NCBI GenBank assembly: GCA_034359265.1 | Contig: CP136893.1 | Coordinates: 17,055,001 to 17,119,000, forward strand | Origin: Canna indica | Lineage: Eukaryota; Streptophyta; Magnoliopsida; Zingiberales; Cannaceae | Direction: 5' to 3' | DNA length: 64,000 nt | Shown: positions 57,401-64,000 of the stretch, in pieces | How the letters are laid out: each line of letters opens with the position of its first letter | Position numbering within the stretch: position 1 is the first letter of the stretch | Notes under the pieces: generated by a model | Databases searched by the model: none | The model's input: the letters and a program-made list of their open reading frames with translations, nothing else | What the model was told of the DNA's origin: nothing | Program-made: the position numbers and the translations under genes

Positions 57401-60400
57401 GATGATGACAAACATCCTTAAGAAAATATATCATTAAAGCATAGAGGATATCACCTAAGGGATTTCTCCCCTATCAACATGCTTATTTATTGAAATAAAC
57501 TCTTCCTATCTATATGCATGGATTTCCTATATTTTCCTCCCATTTACCTATATTTTCTTCCCAATTTTCTTATACTTTTCTCCCCCTTTATACCTATACT
57601 CTTCTCCCCCTTTTTCCTATACATTTATCCCCATTTTGACATCAATCAAAAAGGGCAAGAAAGATCAATCTAGTCAAAGGGATGAAGAACAAATAATTTT
57701 TCATGAAGTTGAGACTCTAAGGAGTATTTGTCATGAAACATGAAAATCTTAACCAAGGGATGGAAAACAAATATTTTGATATGAAACAAAAATCATATAT
57801 GATAGAAAAAAAATAGATACAATTCAAAACTAAATCATGTATGCACTCAAGTATGAATGTACTCGTATCTTTTTTATAACATTTTTAATTTCATTCAAAC
57901 TCTCAACATATCAAGATATGGTCATTTAAATCATGTATAGTGAAACTAATGTCATTTAATCCAAATATGAACTTAGCATGTTTTCATTTGAAATAAGCAT
58001 GAAAGACATGAAAATGCTAAGACTCAAGTTTTACTATCTACTCATGTTTTCTCAAACTTAGGCATCTAGACATCAAACATGAGAGAATGTAAGTCTATGA
58101 ATTAAGTTTGGGCTTAAGATGATTTTTTTAAGTTACTTTGTTGACTTAGGTCAACCTATACTTCAAGATTTGAAAAAAAAATCAAACTTTTAAAACTATA
58201 CAATATCATATTTTCGATGAAAATACTTTGGTACCAATTTTTGGATGAAAATTTTTGATACCAAATATTGAATGGTCATTTGAAATGCATGAATAAAGTT
58301 TGAACTCAAAAGAATTTTCAAAGACCATTTTTCATCATATATTGATTTTAATCAAAATCTTATTTTTAAGATATCGCTCAATATATCAAAATCATTTTTA
58401 GAAATGATTTCACTCAAGGAATAATGAGAACGATATTACAGATGAAATCAAAATAACATGCACAAAGTTTTATTTGAAGTTTTTTTGAAGAAAAATCAAA
58501 GTATCGAAAAGATTGATATTTCAAAAAAGGATGATACTTTGCATTTTTTTGTAAAGACCAACTTCAAAATTCCAATATAAATTAGATTCTTGATGAAATG
58601 TTTTAAAATTTTTACTGAAGAAACTATATTTTTTAGTGAACGTGCAGTTTCAAGAATCATTTAAAAAAGATTTTTCTATATTTTCCTAGAAATAACTGAA
58701 ATTATACTAATTGTAGGTTGAAATAGTATTTTTGTAATTTTTAGTTATTCTTAAAACTTCTTCAATTTTCAATCAAACTTTCATGACACCACATGATGGT
58801 CATGTAAAGAGTGTATGTCAAGTTTGAAATGAAAATTATGTCCTTAAGTCAAGTTATCAACTTAGCATGGTTTCATTCAAAATTAAACTAGTTTTTATAA
58901 AACTTGCTACGTTTCAATCTTAATATTTACTCATGATTTTTCAAATTTAAACCTATGGATACCTAACATGAGTAAATCTAAACATGTTTCTCAAATATGG
59001 ATCAAAAATGAAACCTTTAGGTCAACTTATTGACTTGAGTCAACTTGGTTCAAAAGAGGTTTTCATTAAACCACCTCTATGTCATTTTATCCATATTCAT
59101 ATGAATTTTTTACTCTAAGTGCTTGGAAACATGTCATACCTATTCCTAAATATGTTTATGAAGTTTTGGACTTAAAATGAAATGACCAAGTCGATTTGTT
59201 GACTTGGGTCAAACCTTTCCAAGTTAAGTCCCCTAAAGTGAGATACCAATTTTATTTGTTCATCTAGACATGAATTTTCAAGTTTTAAATATCTAGACTC
59301 ATGTGATATGTGTATCTAAACATGTTTATCAAATTTTTAGCTTAAAATGAAGTCTCTAAAGAAGAATTTTAACCTAGTTCGATTTCATAAATATCATGAT
59401 ATCATGAAATGAGCTAAGTTATCAAGATTTTTCCTACTCATGAAAATTCAAGGATTTATCATGCAAAAACAATCATGAGCATAGAGACATCATTAAACAT
59501 GGATATTCAATTATTTTACTAAGATTTTTGCAAAATTAAATTCATACATTTGTCTTAGAAATTTGCCCAACTTTTCATTTCCTTTTTCATTTTCATTTAG
59601 ATAGCATATCCTTCCAAATTTTTTATCACTTTCTTAACTTGCAAAATGGCTTCATTAGTATCATAATGAAATAATATGCCTACTAGCAAGCTAACATACT
59701 AAATAGCAAAGGTTCAGTACAAAGTTTCAAATTTTTTTTAACCTATGCTAGATATAAAAGATTCATTTCAATGAGAATATCATGATATCAAAATGAATCT
59801 AAGGAGATCTTAGGATGTGAAACATTTGAGGAATAAGATCCCTAATCATGTTAAATTAGTTTGGACTTACAAGAAGGTCTCTAATAATAGATATTTACCT
59901 AGAGCAAGTTTCATTCAATGAAATTTGCCTAAGTGCTAAAATTCTACCTACTCATGAAAATTTAAGGGTTTAACATGCAATCCTAATCATGAGTATAGAG
60001 ACATAGTTTGAGCTTAAACATTGAGGTATAACACTAAGATTTTGAATTTATCAAAGTTATACCTTATTCATGATAATTTGCCAAACTAATCTTTTCTTCC
60101 TAATTAGCCTTCCATCTTCAATAACTTGCAAGTATACTTCATTAATGTTAATCAAATCTTATCTACTAGTAAGTTATCATACTAAATAGCAAGGTGAAAT
60201 AGAATTCTTCATTTGGGTATTTCAACCTAGGCTAGATAGTGAATAAATTTATTTTAAGTAAAATCATCATGAAATCAAAACGAATCGAGAGATCTCAAAA
60301 TGTAAAATTTTGAAACATAGATCTCCAACCCTTCCTATTGGTTGAAAACCGAAAGCCATAATTAGCCTACGATTTAAAATCGCAAGGTCGCATGAGCCCA

Positions 60401-60668
60401 TTTCAAGCTACATAGGTTTCCGAGGAGACTAGGAAATCAAAAATCAAAAAGGTTTTTGAATTTTTATCAAGAGCGGAAAATCTACTAATATTAAGCATAT
60501 ATATATCAAACTCCAACTATAATTTTAAGCAATGGGTTATAGGAGATGATACCGGAATTTGATGCCAACTTTACCATAGGCATCTAGTGTAGATGAAGAC
60601 TTTGAAATTACAACCATGTAGGGATCTTTCCTTCAACTCAATGGTCAACTTCAATTCTTCAATCTCCT

Positions 60669-61817
60669 TTACCCTTGTGTGGTAGCTCCCCCTACAATAG
60701 AAGAAACCTTTGGTACCCAAATGCCTTTGGGTCCTAGGGGGTTAATGGGCTTAGGTACCCAAAGTATCTTAACAACACTAGGATTCACTTTGAAAGCACA
60801 ATCATGTATGACATGCCCACAAACACCACAACAAAAGCAATGTCCATTAAATTTCTTTTTGTTTTTGCTATGAACATGAGGTTTAAAGTTAGAATGCGTA
60901 ACATGTGAAATATTATGAGCATGAGCATTCTTGTTTGGAGATTTCCTAAATGAGACATTTTGATTTTTAGGACTTCTAAAAGATGAAGCATTTGATAAGT
61001 TACTAGTTTTCTTACTCAAGAAAACAACCTCATTTTTTAAGTCATTGATGGATTTGTGTAAAGCTTGAATTTGAGATTTCAACAAATAATTTTTATTTTT
61101 CAAAATATCATGCCCAAATTTGAAATCACTTATACAATTCTTACCATTTAGATTCACATTATTTTTTGTGTTTTCATTCTCATTTCTAATTTTTAAAATC
61201 TTAGTTAACAACTCACCATTTTCAATTTCTAATTCTTCATTTCTATATTTCAAGTCATTAATTTCAAGTTTTAAGGCATCATGGCAGAAATCAAAAGTGC
61301 TAGTATTCAATTTTTCATTTTCCAATTCATGCACATGAGAGCTAAGCCTTAAATTTTCCTTCTTTAATTTCCTATTTTTCTTATTCTTTTTCATAAGCAA
61401 TTCATACATCTTTTTACATTCTTCTAGTAGTTCTTCATATGACATATCAAGAGATTTTGAGCTACTAGAATCATTATCATTAACATTTTGAACATGACTA
61501 GAAAATGAAGAGTATACCTCATCTCGAAGACCCATGAGGCAACAGTTTGATGTAGCTTCATCGTCATGTCTAGAAGAGGCTTCATTTGATTGAGATGTGG
61601 AGGAAGAAGAACACTTCTTTTTGGATTTCTTCTTCAAGAGTAGACAATTCTTCATCTTGTGTCCCTTCTCTTGGCAAAGGAAGCACCTAAGTTTTCTTTT
61701 CCGATTCTTGCTTGTGCTTCTTTGGCTAGAAGTACTTTGGACATCAAAACCGATGTTAGTACTAGGGGGATGACCATTGTCATAACCACCCTCTAGTGCC
61801 AATGCTAGGTAGTGCAA
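60669..61817 (-). CDS. Gag-like protein of copia element 2 (two CCHC zinc knuckles)
   Basis: An open frame of 382 codons. It holds one zinc knuckle CFLCQEKGHKMKNC near the start (residues 45-58) and a second, CFCCGVCGHVIHDC, near the end. Between them is a long Lys/Asn/Ser-rich region of coiled-coil character. The end, ILWVPKPINPLGPKGIWVPK, is the usual gag/protease junction of this copia lineage, but here it is followed by a stop (TTQG-stop) with no pol. The N-terminal capsid-like region (UBN2 type) expected in full gag proteins is missing. The frame opens only about 75 bases after the primer binding site and has no ATG at its start; an ATG at 61839 is in another frame, next to a duplicated GCACTAGAGGGT. 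So this is probably a truncated, frameshifted gag. Confidence 0.75.
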   Translation of the reverse strand: MHYLALALEGGYDNGHPPSTNIGFDVQSTSSQRSTSKNRKRKLRCFLCQEKGHKMKNCLLLKKKSKKKCSSSSTSQSNEASSRHDDEATSNCCLMGLRDEVYSSFSSHVQNVNDNDSSSSKSLDMSYEELLEECKKMYELLMKKNKKNRKLKKENLRLSSHVHELENEKLNTSTFDFCHDALKLEINDLKYRNEELEIENGELLTKILKIRNENENTKNNVNLNGKNCISDFKFGHDILKNKNYLLKSQIQALHKSINDLKNEVVFLSKKTSNLSNASSFRSPKNQNVSFRKSPNKNAHAHNISHVTHSNFKPHVHSKNKKKFNGHCFCCGVCGHVIHDCAFKVNPSVVKILWVPKPINPLGPKGIWVPKVSSIVGGATTQG

Positions 61818-61890
61818 ATGCTATACCCTCTAGTGCCATTTTTCGGATCGAGGCAAGATGTAGACGAGATGGTGAAATCTCAATCCACGA

Positions 61891-61905
61891 CCTGCTCTAA
61901 TACCA
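61891..61905 (-). other. Primer binding site of copia element 2 (initiator Met-tRNA type)
   Basis: Minus strand TGGTATTAGAGCAGG, two bases after the LTR end CA. It matches the usual plant copia TGGTATCAGAGC with one change (C to T). Confidence 0.85.
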
Positions 61906-61907
61906 AT

Positions 61908-62742
61908 TGAAAGCGAAATGACAACACTAGAGGGGGATGAATTGTGTGTCAACTAAATTAATTAGCCTAAATTCTAATTTTAATCGCTTCTTGATTAGTT
62001 TAGGTAATTTGTGATTTAATGATTGGATGCGAAAGCGATAAATAATTAAGCAATTAAAACAAATAATAAAATAATGCAAACACGATAATTTATAGTGGTT
62101 CGGCCCCAATGTCTACTCCACTACCTAAGCACCCCGCTTAGGATTTCCAAACTAATTTTACTAGGTTAATTTTCGTTTCCCTTACACAAAGAACTTTTCA
62201 CTCGAAGAGTCCCACTCTCGACCTAAGGTACTAAAAAATTCGGTCGACCAGTCGGTCGACCGACACGATCTTGCGTCTTCGTCAAACGCAGGTCGGTCGA
62301 CCGACAGAGCTACTGCCCATTTTGGGCCTCGATCGGTCGACCGCCCGGTCGATCGAAGTAGCTGCTGCCTGTTTCTTACCCTGTTCGGTCGACCGAATTT
62401 AGGCTGAATTGATTTTTTTAGCCTGGTTTTCTTCCGCGCTTTGTTTCCGTGTTTCAGCTTTCAACGAGCATCATCTTGGAAAGCTTTTCATGTGATCTTT
62501 GAGCTCGTCCAATACGTCTTTGGTGCACACGTTGATCTTCGAGAAATTCCGTGACGAACCCGAGCGCGACGATCAATGTCCTTCTGATTTTCTGATTTCT
62601 TCCGATTTATCCGATCGAGGACATCGAATGCTAATTGATATGGAATCTGAAAGATTTCTCGACGAAATATTAGTTCCATGTTTGTTATCATCAAAACCGA
62701 GATTAAGAGATTAAGACCAAGGTTGAAAACCTAAAGCCAACA
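61908..62742 (-). mobile_element. 5' LTR of copia element 2, internally deleted
   Basis: Runs from TGTTGGCTTTAGG at 62742 to CGCTTTCA at 61908, 835 bases. Compared with the 3' LTR it lacks about 630 bases (those equivalent to roughly 56233-56865), with the join near 62227-62239. The rest aligns with scattered differences, so the insertion is not recent. Confidence 0.88.
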
Positions 62743-62747
62743 TTTTC

Positions 62748-64000
62748 AAGCTTAAGTCCTCTAAAATGAACTAGTTATCATTTTGCTCAATTTCTCATGA
62801 ATTTTCAATCTTAAACACATGACAACTAATCATTAACACACCTAAACATGTTCATCCAATTTTTAACTTTAAATGGAGTCTCAAAACTTTTTTTAACCTA
62901 GTCCAATTTCATAAATATCATGATATTATGAAATGAGCTAAGTTATCAAGATTTTTTCTACTCATGAAAATTCAAATATCTATCATACATAATCAATCAT
63001 GAGCATAGAGAAATCATTCAAGCATAAGTATTCAAATATTGTACTAACATTTTTTCAAAATCAAATTCATACCTCATTCTTGAGAATTTTTCCAAACTTT
63101 TCATTTCCTTTTCAATTTTCTTCACAATAACCTTCCATTTTCAATAACTTGCAAGTATACTTCATTAAAAGTAATCAAACCATATCTACTAGTAAGTTAT
63201 CGTACTAAATAGCGAAGTAAAAAATCAGGTATCGTTTTCCAAATTCAACTTCACTAAATAGCATAGATTCAATTTCATATAAATCATTCATGATAACAAA
63301 ATGAATCAAGAGATCTCAAAATATGAAAATTTTAAAAGTAAGATCTCCAACCCTTCCTATTGGTTGAAAATCGAAAGCCACAATTAGCCTATGATTTAAA
63401 ATCGCAAGGTCGCATGAGCCCATTACAGGCTACATAGGTCTCCGAAGAGATCGGAAAATCAAAAATCAAAAACGTTTTTAAAACTTTATCAAGAGCGGAA
63501 AATCTACTAATATTAAGCATATATCTAACTCCAACTGTAATTTAAGCAAGATGGTATAGGAGATGATACCAAAGTACTTTTGATGTCAATCTTACTAAGG
63601 CATCAAAATGATTTGAAGTTGCAACCAAAGATGGATTCTTCATTGAAGTTCATGGTCAACTTCAATTTTTTAATTTCCATTACCCTTGTGTGGTGGCTCC
63701 CCCTACAAAAGAGCATGAAACTTTTGGTACCCAAATGACTTTGGGTCCTTGGGGGTTAGATGACCTAGGAATCCAAAGTATCATAGCTACACTTGGATTT
63801 TTTTTGAATGCACAATCATAAATAGCATGACCATATATGCCACAACAAAAGCAATGTCCATGAAATTCTTTCTTTTTACCATTCATGTGAACATGAGATC
63901 TAATGTTAGAATGCTTGGCATAAGAGTCATGGTGAGCATGAGCATTCTTAGATAAAACATTATTCTTCCTAGGATTTCTAAAAAATGAAACATGTGATAA
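62748..64000 (-). mobile_element. Internal region of copia element 1 (right part), continues beyond window
   Basis: The phrase that stops at 55913 resumes here (CAAGCTTAAGTCCTCTAAAA; compare CCAAGTTAAGTCCCCTAAAG at 59218). It then follows element 2's internal sequence with deletions: for example CCTTCCTATTGGTTGAAAA at 63352 and at 60329, and TAAGCATATAT near 63513 and 60493. It leads into a gag frame. The 5' LTR of element 1 must lie past the right edge. Confidence 0.85.
63680..64000 (-). CDS. Gag-like protein of copia element 1, partial
   Basis: The C-terminal part of a gag frame like that at 60669-61817. It has the zinc knuckle CFCCGIYGHAIYDC, the end MILWIPRSSNPQGPKVIWVP, and the same ATTQG-stop. 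Reading upstream the frame stays open to the window edge (…SKNAHAHHDSYAKHSNIRSH…), so more coding sequence lies outside. As in element 2, no pol follows the gag stop. Confidence 0.8.
   Translation of the reverse strand, partial: LSHVSFFRNPRKNNVLSKNAHAHHDSYAKHSNIRSHVHMNGKKKEFHGHCFCCGIYGHAIYDCAFKKNPSVAMILWIPRSSNPQGPKVIWVPKVSCSFVGGATTQG

Larger units (their letters stand above)
55914..62742 (-). mobile_element. Copia element 2: gag-only, non-autonomous LTR retrotransposon nested in element 1
   Basis: Target duplication TTTTC at 55909-55913 and 62743-62747. 3' LTR 55914-57386 (its outer TG/CA pair has one change), polypurine tract 57387-57400, internal region 57401-61890, primer binding site 61891-61905, 5' LTR 61908-62742. 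The only coding region is the gag-like frame at 60669-61817. The remaining 3.3 kb of internal DNA (57401-60668) shows no protease, integrase, reverse transcriptase or RNase H. It is AT-rich and full of repeated phrases such as TTGACTTGGGTCAA and ATCATGAAAT. The element would need enzymes from a relative to move. Confidence 0.88.

Overview
This is plant nuclear DNA: split genes with GT-AG introns, a plant-type SEC1/KEULE gene, a wax-synthase-type acyltransferase, an LRR receptor-like kinase, and a dense load of plant transposons (hAT, MULE, CACTA, Ty1/copia, L1- and RTE-type LINEs, a SINE, a TRIM). The GC-rich intronless acyltransferase in AT-rich surroundings is more typical of a monocot or magnoliid than of most eudicots, but the species cannot be fixed from this window.

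Layout. 1-3.2 kb: decayed copia pol fragment, a 5'-truncated LINE with a 13-bp target duplication, and a long-inverted-repeat MULE-type MITE. 3.27-29.02 kb, plus strand: 18 exons of a SEC1-family gene (KEULE/SEC1A/B type), all in frame with GT-AG introns, lacking only the first ~70-80 residues. Its introns hold one hAT family throughout: a 4.06-kb copy with a nearly complete four-exon transposase (6063-10126) and six non-autonomous copies, three of which are nested inside one another (11687-14279 contains 12001-13824, which contains 12687-13503). All seven have 8-bp target duplications (perfect or 7/8). Several carry very long, almost perfect hairpins. A TRIM and a LINE tail are in the same introns. 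29.6-33.75 kb, minus strand: decayed RTE-type LINE interrupted by a SINE and by an unrelated hAT MITE. 33.9-36 kb: another hAT MITE and plain AT-rich sequence. 36.08-37.13 kb, plus: single-exon wax-synthase-like gene. 37.9-39.05 kb: two MULE-type MITEs back to back. 39.8-47.5 kb: intergenic, with hAT MITEs, an extremely AT-rich block, an LTR remnant and a second truncated LINE. 48.08-50.9 kb, minus: four-exon LRR receptor-like kinase whose kinase domain lacks the HRD and DFG residues (probable pseudokinase). 52.6-64 kb: a CACTA end broken by an LTR retrotransposon, which is itself broken by a second member of the same copia family; the second copy has PBS, PPT, both LTRs, a 5-bp target duplication and only a gag-type coding region.

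The three host genes show no sign of acting together: SEC1 acts in SNARE-mediated vesicle fusion and cytokinesis, the acyltransferase in wax or lipid ester synthesis, and the LRR kinase in signalling at the plasma membrane. The most unusual content is the hAT family: self-nesting into its own CCGCCCGG subterminal motif, MITEs whose hairpin arms correspond to sequence next to the transposase stop codon of the large copy, and a transposase that seems to be disabled by one stop codon at a splice junction.
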